Shown here one piece after another: positions 1 through 11,369 of a stretch of DNA of 64,000 nt. Origin of the DNA: Maribacter arenosus (GTDB lineage: Bacteria > Bacteroidota > Bacteroidia > Flavobacteriales > Flavobacteriaceae); the NCBI RefSeq assembly GCF_014610845.1, contig NZ_JABTCG010000005.1:411934-475933 (forward strand), given 5' to 3'. The notes under the pieces are model-generated. The model made no database searches. It worked only from the letters and a program-made list of their open reading frames with translations, and was not told the origin of the DNA. The position numbers and the translations under genes are program-made. Every line of letters starts with the position of its first letter. Positions within the stretch are counted from its first letter, which is position 1.

Positions 1-2130
1 GCTAAATCCACTGACTTAAGCAATGGGCAAAGTATAGCTACCGTGCAAGGGGAAGATGTTTCCATTAATTTAGAAGGTGGTGTTTTTATTCAAGATGCTA
101 CGGAAACCGATGCCACTGTTGTCATGGCCGATGTAATGGCAAGTAATGGTGTAGTGCATGTCATAAATAAAGTACTTCTACCTCAAGCAATTATAGATGC
201 ATTAAATGGGGAGGAAGAAGAGGAAGAGGAACTAGGGACCCTTGTGGATATCGTTGTTGAAGCTGAAAGCCTTTCAATTTTGGAAGCTGCCGTACTTAAA
301 GCGGATTTGGCAGGAACGTTAAGTAGCGAAGGTCCATTTACAGTATTTGCCCCAAGTGACGATGCCTTCATTGCCCTATTGGATATTTTGGGCGATGATT
401 ACAACGGTTTGGATGATTTTGATACCGAGGAAGAAATGATGTTGTTGAAAGATATACTTCTTTATCACGTGATTCCAGCGGAAGTGAAAGCTGCCGACCT
501 TGCGGAGGGATCAGTCGCAACCGCATTTAGCGAAAATTCCATCCATGTTATAGCCTCCGGGGAAACTTTCGTCATAGGGGATGCATCTGATGTAGATGCC
601 AATATAACCGGTACGGACATTATGGCTTCCAACGGGGTAGCCCATACGATAGATAAGGTTTTATTACCTCAAGCGGCCATAGACTTTGTAACAGCGATGA
701 GTTTAAAGACCATTGTTGAAATTGCAGTTGAGACCGATGATTTGAGCCTTTTAGTAGGCGCTTTACAACAAGCGAACGCCGGTTTGGTCGAAACCTTAAA
801 TGGTGAAGGTCCGTTTACTGTATTCGCTCCTACCAATGCCGCTTTTGTTGCCTTATTGGATGCCCTTGGGGATGACTACCATAGCTTGGCCGATTTTGAC
901 ACCCAAGATGAGAAAGATCTTTTGGTGAAGGTATTGACGTATCACGTTGTTGCCGGTGCTGCTGCCTTCTCAACAGACCTTAGCGATGGCCAGATGATTG
1001 AAACTGTACAAGGGGAAAGTGTTGGTGTAAATATCAAAGACGGAATGGTTCATATTGTAGATGCGACCGACTCGAATGCAACGGTTGTCCTAGCGGATGT
1101 CGAAGCGAGTAACGGCGTGGTGCACGTAATCAATAAAGTCTTAGTACCCCAAGAGGTATTGGATATGCTAACGGCTTCCAGCTTAAAGACCATTGTAGAA
1201 ATTGCAGTCGAGACCGATGATTTAAGCCTTTTAGTGGGCGCTTTACAACAAGCGAACGCCGGTTTGGTAGAAACGTTAAGCGGCGATGGACCATTTACGG
1301 TTTTTGCGCCGACCAACGAGGCTTTCGTAGCTTTATTGGATGCCCTAGGGGATGACTACCATAGTTTGGCCGATTTTGACACCCAAGAGGAAAAAGACCT
1401 TTTGGTCAAGGTATTGACCTACCATGTAGTTGCTGGTGCTGCCGCTTTCTCAACCGATTTGAGTGATGGCCAGATGATTGAAACTTTTCAAGGTGAAAAA
1501 GTCGGAATCAGTATTATGGGAGGTATGGTCTATATAGACGATGCTACAGCTCACAATGCAAAAGTGGTATTAGCCGATGTAGAAGCGAGTAATGGGGTGG
1601 TTCATGTGATCAACAAGGTCTTGTTGCCCCAAGAAGTATTGGATATATTGAATCCACCAGTACCCAACATCGTGGAAACGGCACAGAGTGTAGATGATTT
1701 AAGTCTATTGGTTGACGCCTTGATCCAAGCAGATGCCGGATTGGTCGAAGCCCTAAGTGGTGAGGGTCCGTTTACTGTTTTTGCCCCAACGAATGCCGCT
1801 TTTGAAGATTTATTGGCCCTCATACCCAATTGCGGATCTATTGCTGATTTTGATACTGAGGAAGAAAAGGCGCTATTGGCGAAGATCTTGACCTATCATG
1901 TTGTGGCAGGAGCAGCGGTAGCTTCCGGAGACCTTAGTGACCATCAAGAAATTGTAACATTACAAGGAGAATCAGTATTTGCAATTATTGATCACGGTGT
2001 GGCAATTAGGGACAAAACACATACTGATGCCAATGTAGTTGGCGCCGATGTCGTAACCAGCAATGGCATTGTACATGTTATTGATAAAGTATTATTATCC
2101 CAAGAAGTTTTAACACTTCTAGGTCATTAA
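1..2130 (+). CDS. Tandem fasciclin (FAS1) domain protein, 5' end outside window
   Basis: The frame is open from base 1, so this is the C-terminal part of a larger protein. It begins in the tail of one FAS1 domain (ending near base 190) and continues with four complete FAS1 domains at about 235-670, 700-1150, 1180-1630 and 1665-2115. Each shows the FAS1 signatures GPFTVFAP, a YHV block and a SNGVVHVINKVLLPQ-like H2 box. FAS1 domains are extracellular adhesion modules, so a cell-surface or secreted adhesin is likely. An acidic Glu-rich linker lies near base 210-230. The third and fourth complete-domain units are nearly identical. The protein ends in LLGH right after the last FAS1 domain, without a visible type IX sorting domain; signal peptide or lipobox would lie upstream of the window. 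Confidence 0.93.
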   Translation, partial: AKSTDLSNGQSIATVQGEDVSINLEGGVFIQDATETDATVVMADVMASNGVVHVINKVLLPQAIIDALNGEEEEEEELGTLVDIVVEAESLSILEAAVLKADLAGTLSSEGPFTVFAPSDDAFIALLDILGDDYNGLDDFDTEEEMMLLKDILLYHVIPAEVKAADLAEGSVATAFSENSIHVIASGETFVIGDASDVDANITGTDIMASNGVAHTIDKVLLPQAAIDFVTAMSLKTIVEIAVETDDLSLLVGALQQANAGLVETLNGEGPFTVFAPTNAAFVALLDALGDDYHSLADFDTQDEKDLLVKVLTYHVVAGAAAFSTDLSDGQMIETVQGESVGVNIKDGMVHIVDATDSNATVVLADVEASNGVVHVINKVLVPQEVLDMLTASSLKTIVEIAVETDDLSLLVGALQQANAGLVETLSGDGPFTVFAPTNEAFVALLDALGDDYHSLADFDTQEEKDLLVKVLTYHVVAGAAAFSTDLSDGQMIETFQGEKVGISIMGGMVYIDDATAHNAKVVLADVEASNGVVHVINKVLLPQEVLDILNPPVPNIVETAQSVDDLSLLVDALIQADAGLVEALSGEGPFTVFAPTNAAFEDLLALIPNCGSIADFDTEEEKALLAKILTYHVVAGAAVASGDLSDHQEIVTLQGESVFAIIDHGVAIRDKTHTDANVVGADVVTSNGIVHVIDKVLLSQEVLTLLGH
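691..1650 (+). repeat. Two 480-bp tandem FAS1-coding repeats
   Basis: The stretch from about 691 to 1170 is repeated at 1171-1650 with a period of 480 bp (160 codons). The motif TTTAAAGACCATTGT-like at 702 recurs as a near copy at 1182. Differences are mostly silent third positions, so the duplication is recent or homogenised while the protein sequence is kept. Confidence 0.85.
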
Positions 2131-2170
2131 GTCAGGTATAGTTTAGTTTGTGATTTATTGGTTGTTTATG

Positions 2171-2227
2171 AACTTCCTTGTTTAAATTCGAAAATCATTC
2201 GGGTTTGAGCTTGGAAGTTTTTTTTGG
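2171..2227 (+). terminator. Intrinsic terminator of the FAS1 gene
   Basis: AACTTCC (2171-2177) pairs with GGAAGTT (2213-2219) and the interior extends the stem with several G-U pairs around a small loop. A run of eight T follows directly (2218-2225). It lies 40 bp after the FAS1 stop codon. Confidence 0.7.
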
Positions 2228-2387
2228 TATATAACCTCTTATTGTATCACCTTCGAAATCCACAAACATCATCACCGATACTTTTAGCATACAAAATCGG
2301 ACGCTTTACAACTTTTAATTCGTAAACGAACTATTTAATCACATCTTTGAAGTCCCAAATCTTACCAAACTAAATCTATTTAATGCT

Positions 2388-2420
2388 AAAAGCCCCGACG
2401 TTTTCGTCAGGGCTTTTTGG
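2388..2420. terminator. Bidirectional intrinsic terminator
   Basis: AGCCCCGACG (2391-2400), a TTTT loop and CGTCAGGGCT (2405-2414), one mismatch, with A-run before and T-run after. It can end yidC transcription on the minus strand and back up the FAS1 terminator on plus. The core GACG-loop-CGTC with flanking G/C block recurs at 33689 and 34018. Confidence 0.8.
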
Positions 2421-2486
2421 TTTATATTCTGCTTTGACTAAGCTCAGTGGAATTGGATAAAAATGGTATTATTCTAAGCTCTGTGC

Positions 2487-4343
2487 CTATCTTTTTCCCG
2501 TTTTTTTCTGTTCTTCTGCCTGCTCCATCATTTCGCGCATCTTTCGCTGGAATTTATTCTCCTTCTTGGGTTTCTGTTTATTCACCTGTATCTGTGCGTG
2601 TATCTTTTCATCGTCCAAGATGAACTTCTTAATGGCCAACATTATGAATATGGTAATCAAGTTTGATACAAAATAGTACAAACTCAAGCCACTGGCATAG
2701 TTGTTAAAGAAGAACAACATCATAAATGGCATTAAGTACATGATGAACTTCATATTGGGCATACCCGGTTGCTGCGGCATATTCTGTCCTGTGGTCATCA
2801 TCATATAGAAGAAAATAGCTACCGATGCCAATATGGGGAATAAACTAATATGATCTCCATAGAAAGGAATTGAAAATCCTTCAGGAAATTGATAGATAGT
2901 ATCGAAGGAAGATAGATCATCTGCCCACAGGAACGACTTTTGACGTAATGCAAAAGAGGTTGGGAAAAACATGAACAGGGCATAGAATATCGGCATTTGC
3001 AAAAATGCGGGGATACAACCACTCATAGGACTAACCCCAGCCTTATTGTAGAGCTTCATGGTCTCTTGCTGCTTTTTCATGGCATTATCCTTGTACTTTT
3101 CACCCAACTCGGTAATCTCAGGTTTTAAGACCTTCATTTTCGCTTGGGACAGGTATGACTTATACGTAACCGGCGACATAGCCAGGCGCACCAAAATAGT
3201 CATGATCACAATGGCGATACCTGCTGGCAAAAGTGAACTCAGCCAAGAATAAAACGGGGTAAACATATAACGGTTGATCCAACCGAAAATACCCCATCCA
3301 AAAGGAATCGAATCTGCAAGTCCCAATTCTTTATACTCATCCAATACATCAACATCCGTGGGACCGTAGTACCAAAACAGATTCTGGGAAAGTTCCCCTC
3401 CATTCATCTCCAATTCCACTTTTGAATTGTATTCCTTGGTAAACCCAAATGTTCTACTTTCCTCTTCCACTAAATTAATAGAAGACAATTCAGCCTTTTT
3501 AAAGGTCTCTTTAGTGGCCAAGATCGAGCTAAAAAAGTGTTGTCGATACGATAACCATTTTACATCAGTTTCGATTTCCTCATCATCACTACCTTCAGAG
3601 AGTTTACTTATTTTATCGTCTTCATGGTTATACGTTAACCGTGTATATCTATTTTCATATTGGATACTTTTGGAATGACGGATTCCTTTTAATCCCCACT
3701 CCAATTGTATAGGACTACTATTTATTATCCCATTCAGCCCTTGGGACCGTATGGTGAAATCAACCAAATAATCATTCGGTTTCATTTCGTACCGATATTC
3801 CAAATATTTATCCGGCGCTACCTTCGCCTTCATTGAAAGGACTTGGTTGTTGCCATTATTTTCCATAGAAGGCTCAAAGAAAAGATCTTTGGTATTCAGC
3901 ACCCTATTATCCGAAGTAGAAAAATTCAGCCCAAAAGAAGCATTCCCATCCTTTACCAAATACACTGGAATTGAATCATAGGTCACGAAATCCCGCATTT
4001 TAGCCTCAACGATTTGTCCACCTTTGTTACTTATTTTCAAAGTGACCAATTCATTTTCGAGAGTAGTGACCCCATCGGAAGGTGCGGTATAACCAAATGC
4101 TCCTATGGTATTTTTATAATTGGCGACTAAAGTAGAATCCTGGAGGTCTATGGCTGCGGGTGCTTCTTCTGTTATTTTGGGTGTTTCATCCTTTTTCGAC
4201 GCTTCCTCAACCTGTTCCTGTTTGGCTTTTTGGGCTTCCAGTTCTTCTGGCGTAGGTCTGTTTTGGTAAAACATGAATATGAGTATCCCAAAAATCAGCA
4301 CGAAGCCAATGATAGAATTAATGTCTATTTTCTTTTCTTCCAT
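2487..4343 (-). CDS. yidC: Membrane protein insertase YidC
   Basis: YidC/Oxa1 inserts and folds inner-membrane proteins, alone or with SecYEG. The 618-residue product has an N-terminal membrane anchor (about residues 11-27), a large periplasmic domain (to about 345) of the Gram-negative type, then the conserved C-terminal core of about five membrane segments, including the hydrophilic-groove region LVRLAMSPVTYKS and a PMSGCIPAFLQMPIFYALF block. The tail is Lys-rich (KQKPKKENKFQRKMREMM), as expected for ribosome contact. It lies 76 bp downstream of pyrG on the same strand, an arrangement common in Bacteroidota, so co-transcription is likely. Confidence 0.97.
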   Translation of the reverse strand: MEEKKIDINSIIGFVLIFGILIFMFYQNRPTPEELEAQKAKQEQVEEASKKDETPKITEEAPAAIDLQDSTLVANYKNTIGAFGYTAPSDGVTTLENELVTLKISNKGGQIVEAKMRDFVTYDSIPVYLVKDGNASFGLNFSTSDNRVLNTKDLFFEPSMENNGNNQVLSMKAKVAPDKYLEYRYEMKPNDYLVDFTIRSQGLNGIINSSPIQLEWGLKGIRHSKSIQYENRYTRLTYNHEDDKISKLSEGSDDEEIETDVKWLSYRQHFFSSILATKETFKKAELSSINLVEEESRTFGFTKEYNSKVELEMNGGELSQNLFWYYGPTDVDVLDEYKELGLADSIPFGWGIFGWINRYMFTPFYSWLSSLLPAGIAIVIMTILVRLAMSPVTYKSYLSQAKMKVLKPEITELGEKYKDNAMKKQQETMKLYNKAGVSPMSGCIPAFLQMPIFYALFMFFPTSFALRQKSFLWADDLSSFDTIYQFPEGFSIPFYGDHISLFPILASVAIFFYMMMTTGQNMPQQPGMPNMKFIMYLMPFMMLFFFNNYASGLSLYYFVSNLITIFIMLAIKKFILDDEKIHAQIQVNKQKPKKENKFQRKMREMMEQAEEQKKTGKR

Positions 4344-4419
4344 TTAAAATTGAATTTAGACCCGCCCGTAAATCGTGAAGGTCTTAAACTGTCAGCAAAT
4401 ATATGCCCAAATGTGCAGT

Positions 4420-6120
<1,701 letters not shown>

Positions 6121-6354
6121 TTACCTAGGAAATTCTTTCTGAATTTTACGAACAAGGGGTTCCAAACCATTGATTTTAATCTCTAACATAGACCTCAGCA
6201 AATCACCTAGCTTTCCATCGGGAAATCCTTTTTGGCGAAACCATACCAAATAAGGCTCAGGAAGGTCTACTAAATAACGGTTTTTAAACTTCCCTATAGG
6301 CATTTTATAATGGGCAAGCTCAATAAGTTTTTTATAATCAGGTTTGATCTCCAT
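6121..6354 (-). CDS. DUF3820 family protein
   Basis: A 77-residue protein. The start MEIKPDYKKL at 6354 was chosen because family members begin about there; an in-frame ATG 12 codons upstream (6390) is possible. The core MPIGKFKNRYLVDLPEPYL followed by a W-F and GFPDGKLG segment is the DUF3820 signature. The family is small and of unknown biochemical role, though related segments occur at the C terminus of some DnaQ/ExoX exonucleases (compare the gene at 27146). It lies between DUF922 and pyrG on the same strand. Confidence 0.85.
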   Translation of the reverse strand: MEIKPDYKKLIELAHYKMPIGKFKNRYLVDLPEPYLVWFRQKGFPDGKLGDLLRSMLEIKINGLEPLVRKIQKEFPR

Positions 6355-6446
6355 TATATTTTTAAAGTATTTCAATTTCAACAAGATCACTAGTAATTAC
6401 CCATGGTTACGAATTGAAAGCGTAAAGGTAACTAGGCCAAATACAA

Positions 6447-6974
6447 TCATTTTTTTAATGCCGTCTCGATTTTAGCATTCCAAAGCAATTGTTGCTCCAT
6501 ATCCCTGGAAAAATTGGTCTGGTTGTCATAAAGGTCTTGAAATGCTTCCAATTCCTCAAGTATTTCACGATATATAGACTTTACCTCGGCCTTGACATTT
6601 TGGGTAAATGTACCCGTCCCCAATCGCTCCCGCATCCTACGGGCAAAAAGCTCTGAGATATCAAAATGCAATTGCTCATGGCTTAAGATCAAGGAATCGC
6701 ATAGTTGGGGTTGATACCAAGATTTATTGGGATAGAAAAAGGTACTTACCTCATAATCGATTACCATCTTATCCCTCGTTCCACTGGTTGAGAATTGATA
6801 CGTAATACCACTGGCCGTAGTCGCAGCAGCTCTTGCATTTTTGGGGGCTTTGTCTTTAAAATCTTCCCAAGTCAGTTTGCGATCTTCACTCCATGCAATG
6901 GTTTCATACTCCTCCTGGGCGTTTAAAGCGCCCATGCCCACCAAAAAAAACAGTAAATACTTTATTGAATCCAA
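6447..6974 (-). CDS. Secreted DUF922 protein (putative zinc protease)
   Basis: 175 residues with a short hydrophobic N-terminal signal (about 1-19, ending at LNAQ). The motif LSHEQLHFDI contains a HExxH-like arrangement (HEQLH), the hallmark of DUF922 proteins, which are predicted zinc-dependent proteases; activity is inferred, not shown. Its start overlaps the end of the OsmC gene by 13 bp, indicating translational coupling in the guaA-LysM-OsmC-DUF922 string. Confidence 0.85.
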   Translation of the reverse strand: MDSIKYLLFFLVGMGALNAQEEYETIAWSEDRKLTWEDFKDKAPKNARAAATTASGITYQFSTSGTRDKMVIDYEVSTFFYPNKSWYQPQLCDSLILSHEQLHFDISELFARRMRERLGTGTFTQNVKAEVKSIYREILEELEAFQDLYDNQTNFSRDMEQQLLWNAKIETALKK

Positions 6975-7372
6975 TGGAATGAGATGACTTTTTCTATATC
7001 GGGATGCAAACTATAAAGAACTGGACAGGTTTTTGCCGTATGCTCTAAAATTTTACGATGCTTACTTGATATGTTGCTTGGCAAACTAAGTTTCACCTCT
7101 ATTTTGCAAATTCTTCTTGGATCAGCCGCCATATGTTTAGTGACCTCCGCTGTTGTATCGATCAAATCGATATCCATATCCCTAGCCTTTATTCCCATCA
7201 TGGTAATCATACAACTGGCTAGTCCCGTGGCTACAGTATCGGTAGGGGAAAATGCCTGTCCTAATCCATTATTATCAACAGGGGCATCGGTAATAAAAGA
7301 ATCTCCGGAACGTAAATGCTCACAGGTAGTCCGTAAATTTCCAGTATATGTAACTCTTGAGGTCATACCCAT
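6962..7372 (-). CDS. OsmC family peroxidase-like protein
   Basis: 136 residues. OsmC/Ohr proteins reduce organic hydroperoxides with a pair of cysteines; both are present here, in GLASCMITMMG and KTCPVLYSLHPD, and the spacing fits the YhfA/OsmC-like branch. The substrate cannot be told from sequence. Its start codon shares one base with the TAA stop of the upstream LysM gene (TAATG at 7370-7374), so translation is probably coupled. Confidence 0.92.
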   Translation of the reverse strand: MGMTSRVTYTGNLRTTCEHLRSGDSFITDAPVDNNGLGQAFSPTDTVATGLASCMITMMGIKARDMDIDLIDTTAEVTKHMAADPRRICKIEVKLSLPSNISSKHRKILEHTAKTCPVLYSLHPDIEKVISFHWIQ

Positions 7373-9564
7373 TATTTAAGTGCTTGAACGACCCTTAGAC
7401 TATCGATCGTCATAATATAGGAAGCCTGGTTAAAATAACCGGAGCTCATATCCTTTTCATATGAGAATTTATTCCCAGCGTACTCGGTTTCCCCAATAAT
7501 TTTTGACACATCCATCAAATTATTCTTATACGCCAATTTTAAAAGCAGATCATAGGTTAAATCAAAACCACGGACCGCATAACGATCGGGCTCATCCCCA
7601 AAGCGTTTACTATATGCTTTAATAAACCCACTATTTTCCGCTTCTCGGTAGACGGATGGATATGTAAAATGAAGATTGGATAAATGGGTACTAGATATGA
7701 TATCATTATCGAAGGCACTATTTTTATTCGTGGTGAACATACGTACGTCAATTTTTTGTGTACTGGTCTCTGGATTCAATAGCGAAGCCTTAAAAGCGTT
7801 TAAAATGGAAACTATGCTCGCTATCAGCTTAAAATTCCCGGTTTCCACAAATACCCAATTTTCCACATCCTCGGATAATAATGTGGCCAATTTATCCCTA
7901 TTGATCCCGATATTCTTTTCTTCCTCTTTGACCTCAAGAATCTTGGCCTTTGGAAATTTTTCCAAAATCAAGGCCTTGGTAGCTTGACTTTTTTCATCGG
8001 CGATGATTATTATATTCTCATCGGTCAATTTTTCTTCGACATAAGAAAGCATTCTGTCACGCAACACGTCTTCAGACGTATAGGAAAAAAATACATTGCC
8101 AAGGCTTAAATCACTTTTGGCAGGTATAGGGGCTATCACAGGCACCTCGTATTGGGCGGCACGTACGGCCACTTCCTTTAGTGAGGGGAGATCCAATGGA
8201 CCAACAATGGCACTTACATTAGCCAAATTCTCATCCGATAGTATTTTCTTCGTCCTTGAAAGATCCAATTGATTGTCATAAGTCTTAACATCAACCGAAA
8301 TACCCAATTTTGCAATGGAATCTATAGCTATCAAGGCCCCTGAATAAAGCCCTAAACTATACTTCAAACTATTTCTGTCCTCGATGTTCTCCATTACGGA
8401 TTCCTTATTCTTAAGGTCTAAACGATCCAATCGAAATGGAAATAGGAACACTAGTTTTGGGCGGTTGATCGGATTGATACTATCCAAAAGATTTATCTTA
8501 TCAAGAACCAAAGAATTCCGTACCTCAAAATTACCCGTTTGGTTTTTGGGCAGCTTTAAAACCATCCCGGCTTTCAAGCCTTCCCTTAAATCTGGATTCA
8601 AGTCCAATAATTCTTTATACGTAATCCCCAATTTTCGAGTCAATGAAAATTCGGTCTGTTTGGGTTTTACCTCATAAAAAATAAAATTGTCGGTATTTAC
8701 CTCACCAGGATCTACCCTTATAACTGGAATTCGAATGACCATCCCTTCTTTCAATCCACCGCGTTCCGCGATCTCCGGATTCAACCTTACGATTTCATCT
8801 GATTTAACATTGAACTGTTTTTCTAAACGGTAGAAATTCATTTTGGCCGGCACCGTATAAGACTGGTACAACTGGGTTTCCTGTCCCTTAAGCGTACTGC
8901 CCGGAGGTTTTGGCATTCTGAGTTCCTGGCCTTGGGCCAAATAATTGGTTACTTTCGAAAGCCCCGGGTTCAATACCAACATACTATCGATGGTAATCCC
9001 ATATTTATGGGCGATACTCCATCGTGTCTCTTTAGGTGCCACCGTATAAATTTCATAGTCGTCTTCATTGATGGGGTTCTCCTCGGGCTTTACCCTTCTG
9101 AATTTGGGGATTCTAAGTTTCATACCCTTTTTAAGCTGGGACGAGTATAATTCAGAATTGTACTTTTTTATCTCATCCTCACTGATATGATACCGTTGTG
9201 ATATACCATAAAGCGTTTCCCGTTTTCGAACTTTATGGTTGGTAAAACCTATAGGCTCTTCCTGCACGGGTTCCTTCTTTTCGAAAAGGGTTTGGTTATT
9301 TTCCACTTTGGGATCAACGCTGATCACAGAAACCTTTGCTCCCAAAGGAATCACCAAAACAGTATTGGGTCGAATGGCTTCACCTTGCTTGATTTCCTTG
9401 TTGTAGGATAGGATCGAATAAGGCGTAACCTTATACTGTTTGGAAATACTTTCCAAAGTTTCCCCTTCCTTTACCGCATGGGTAGTGAATTTTTGCGCCA
9501 TTACCGTGCTGCTTAACATAACAAAAAGCAGCAACACTAAACTATTCTTGAAAAATTGATCCAT
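7372..9564 (-). CDS. Five-LysM protein fused to a periplasmic-binding (type 1) fold
   Basis: About 730 residues: signal peptide (about 1-24, ending VMAQ), then five LysM modules (roughly residues 30-75, 105-150, 170-215, 235-285, 295-340), then a C-terminal domain (about 370-730) that reads like a type 1 periplasmic-binding protein, with segments such as VSAIVGPLDLPSLKEVA and a late YAVRGFDLTYDLLLKLA. LysM binds peptidoglycan glycan strands, so the protein should sit in the periplasm on the wall. The C-terminal fold is shared by amino-acid binding proteins and by the PBP activator LpoA; the role here is open. Start MDQFFKNS (9564) comes two bases after the guaA stop; an ATG at 9576 is the alternative. 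The stop overlaps OsmC. Confidence 0.88.
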   Translation of the reverse strand: MDQFFKNSLVLLLFVMLSSTVMAQKFTTHAVKEGETLESISKQYKVTPYSILSYNKEIKQGEAIRPNTVLVIPLGAKVSVISVDPKVENNQTLFEKKEPVQEEPIGFTNHKVRKRETLYGISQRYHISEDEIKKYNSELYSSQLKKGMKLRIPKFRRVKPEENPINEDDYEIYTVAPKETRWSIAHKYGITIDSMLVLNPGLSKVTNYLAQGQELRMPKPPGSTLKGQETQLYQSYTVPAKMNFYRLEKQFNVKSDEIVRLNPEIAERGGLKEGMVIRIPVIRVDPGEVNTDNFIFYEVKPKQTEFSLTRKLGITYKELLDLNPDLREGLKAGMVLKLPKNQTGNFEVRNSLVLDKINLLDSINPINRPKLVFLFPFRLDRLDLKNKESVMENIEDRNSLKYSLGLYSGALIAIDSIAKLGISVDVKTYDNQLDLSRTKKILSDENLANVSAIVGPLDLPSLKEVAVRAAQYEVPVIAPIPAKSDLSLGNVFFSYTSEDVLRDRMLSYVEEKLTDENIIIIADEKSQATKALILEKFPKAKILEVKEEEKNIGINRDKLATLLSEDVENWVFVETGNFKLIASIVSILNAFKASLLNPETSTQKIDVRMFTTNKNSAFDNDIISSTHLSNLHFTYPSVYREAENSGFIKAYSKRFGDEPDRYAVRGFDLTYDLLLKLAYKNNLMDVSKIIGETEYAGNKFSYEKDMSSGYFNQASYIMTIDSLRVVQALK

Positions 9565-9566
9565 AT

Positions 9567-11099
9567 CTATTCCCATTCTATGGTAGCCGGGGGTTTAGAA
9601 CTAATATCATAAACCACTCTGTTTACGCCCGGCACCTTGTTTATTATACTGTTGGACGTTTTTTGTAAAAACGCGTAGGGCAAATCTACCCAATCAGCGG
9701 TCATACCGTCGGTACTTTCTACCGCACGTAAAACTACACATTTTTCATATGTTCTTTCATCACCCATTACCCCTACACTATTTACGGGTAAAAGCATGGC
9801 TCCGGCCTGCCAAACTTTATCATAAAGGCCCCATTCCCTTAATCCATTGATGAAAATAGCATCTACTTCTTGCAAAATAGCTACCTTTTCACGGGTTATA
9901 TCCCCAAGAATACGAATGGCCAATCCAGGTCCAGGAAATGGATGCCGACCCAGTCGTTCATCATCGATATGCAAACTTGCCCCGACTCTTCGTACCTCAT
10001 CCTTAAACAACATTTTAAGCGGTTCCACTACATTCAATTTCATAAAATCAGGTAATCCCCCAACATTATGATGGCTCTTTATGGTGGCTGATGGCCCTCC
10101 TGTAACCGAAACGGATTCAATGACATCAGGATATATGGTGCCTTGCGCCAACCATTTTGCATCCTCGACCAAATGTGACTCATCATCAAAAACGTCGATA
10201 AAGACCTTGCCAATGATCTTACGTTTTTTTTCAGGATCGCTAACTCCAGCCAATGCATCCAAAAAGCGTGCCGAAGCGTCGACCCCTTTCACATTCAGCC
10301 CCATATGTTGGTATTGGTCCAACACATCCTGGAACTCATTTTTACGAAGCAGGCCATTGTTCACGAAAATACAATGCAAATGCTTACCGATGGCCTTGTG
10401 CAATAGAACGGCAGCAACGGTGGAATCTACGCCACCCGACAATCCTAGAATCACTTTATCATCACCGATTTTTTCCTTTAGCGCCGCCACAGTAGTTTCC
10501 ACGAAAGCATCAGGGGTCCAGGATTGTTTTAATCCGGCAATATGGACCAGGAAATTTTCCAATATTAATTTTCCTTGGGTAGTATGATATACCTCAGGAT
10601 GGAATTGGATAGCATAGGTATCCTCACCCTCTATTCTATAAGCCGCATTTTCAACATCACCCGTACTCGCCATAATCACGGCCCCTTCCGGCAATTTTTG
10701 TATAGTGTCACTATGGCTCATCCAAACCTGTGTACCATCCGTGATTTCGTAAAAGAAACGTTCATCGTTCTTTATATTTGTCAACCGGGCACGGCCATAC
10801 TCCCTTGTATTCGATGGTGCTACCAGACCTCCATGGAAATGGGCCAAATATTGGGCCCCATAACAAACACCCAAAAGTGGTATCTTCCCTTTTATCTGGG
10901 AAAGGTCGGGATGCGGTGCATCCTCAGATCGGACAGAAAATGGTGACCCAGAAAGAATTACGGCCTTATAGACCGACATATCCTGAGGTACTTTGTTATA
11001 GGGCTTAATTTCACAGAAAATATTCAGTTCCCGCACCCTCCTAGCGATGAGTTGCGTATACTGGGAACCAAAATCTAGTATTAGGACGTTGTTTTGCAT
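9567..11099 (-). CDS. guaA: GMP synthase (glutamine-hydrolysing)
   Basis: Converts XMP to GMP with ATP and glutamine. The 510-residue product starts at [13 protein letters not shown] (11099), the usual family start; the frame runs open further upstream but that part is not GuaA-like. It shows the amidotransferase Cys in [10 protein letters not shown] and HPEVYHT, the PP-loop [10 protein letters not shown] of the ATP pyrophosphatase domain, and a C-terminal dimerisation domain ending in PPATIEWE. It is the first gene of a minus-strand string continuing into the LysM fusion, OsmC and DUF922. A TATTTTTG -7-like element ends only three bases before the ATG, so the message may have a very short leader or another promoter is used. 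Confidence 0.98.
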   Translation of the reverse strand: MQNNVLILDFGSQYTQLIARRVRELNIFCEIKPYNKVPQDMSVYKAVILSGSPFSVRSEDAPHPDLSQIKGKIPLLGVCYGAQYLAHFHGGLVAPSNTREYGRARLTNIKNDERFFYEITDGTQVWMSHSDTIQKLPEGAVIMASTGDVENAAYRIEGEDTYAIQFHPEVYHTTQGKLILENFLVHIAGLKQSWTPDAFVETTVAALKEKIGDDKVILGLSGGVDSTVAAVLLHKAIGKHLHCIFVNNGLLRKNEFQDVLDQYQHMGLNVKGVDASARFLDALAGVSDPEKKRKIIGKVFIDVFDDESHLVEDAKWLAQGTIYPDVIESVSVTGGPSATIKSHHNVGGLPDFMKLNVVEPLKMLFKDEVRRVGASLHIDDERLGRHPFPGPGLAIRILGDITREKVAILQEVDAIFINGLREWGLYDKVWQAGAMLLPVNSVGVMGDERTYEKCVVLRAVESTDGMTADWVDLPYAFLQKTSNSIINKVPGVNRVVYDISSKPPATIEWE

Positions 11100-11181
11100 G
11101 GGCAAAAATAGTAAAATGCAAAAACCAAGAAAGCTTCTTAAGAGGATATTTATCCAACAAAACAAAAACTTATAAACAAGA

Positions 11182-11303
11182 ATAAGGCATATCGCCCATA
11201 GTGGGTAATTCCAATTTTAAAGCTGGCTAGGAATTAAAATGTAAAAAGTTAGGTTTTGCCTTATATACCCCTCCTATTTCTTTTCTTTTTTAGAGGGGTT
11301 TTC
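11182..11303 (+). promoter_or_regulatory. Nested inverted repeats upstream of the coiled-coil gene
   Basis: Two nested dyads, ATAAGGCA (11182-11189) with TGCCTTAT (11257-11264) and TAATTCC (11206-11212) with GGAATTA (11230-11236), plus a small CCCA/TGGG stem. A separate hairpin ACCCCTC (11267-11273) / GAGGGGT (11293-11299) followed by TTTTC comes next. It lies 70-190 bp before the gene at 11370, so it could be a structured 5' leader or an attenuator; function unknown. Confidence 0.35.
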
Positions 11304-11369
11304 AGAGAAAATCGCTATTTTTATAAAACGAACTAATCGCTATTAATTTTAAACATAAAACCACATAAT

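Larger units (their letters stand above)
2131..2486. other. Intergenic region between FAS1 and yidC
   Basis: A 356-bp stretch between two converging genes. It holds the FAS1 terminator (2171-2227) and a second, bidirectional hairpin (2391-2417). I see no ORF or RNA gene in the remainder. Confidence 0.7.
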
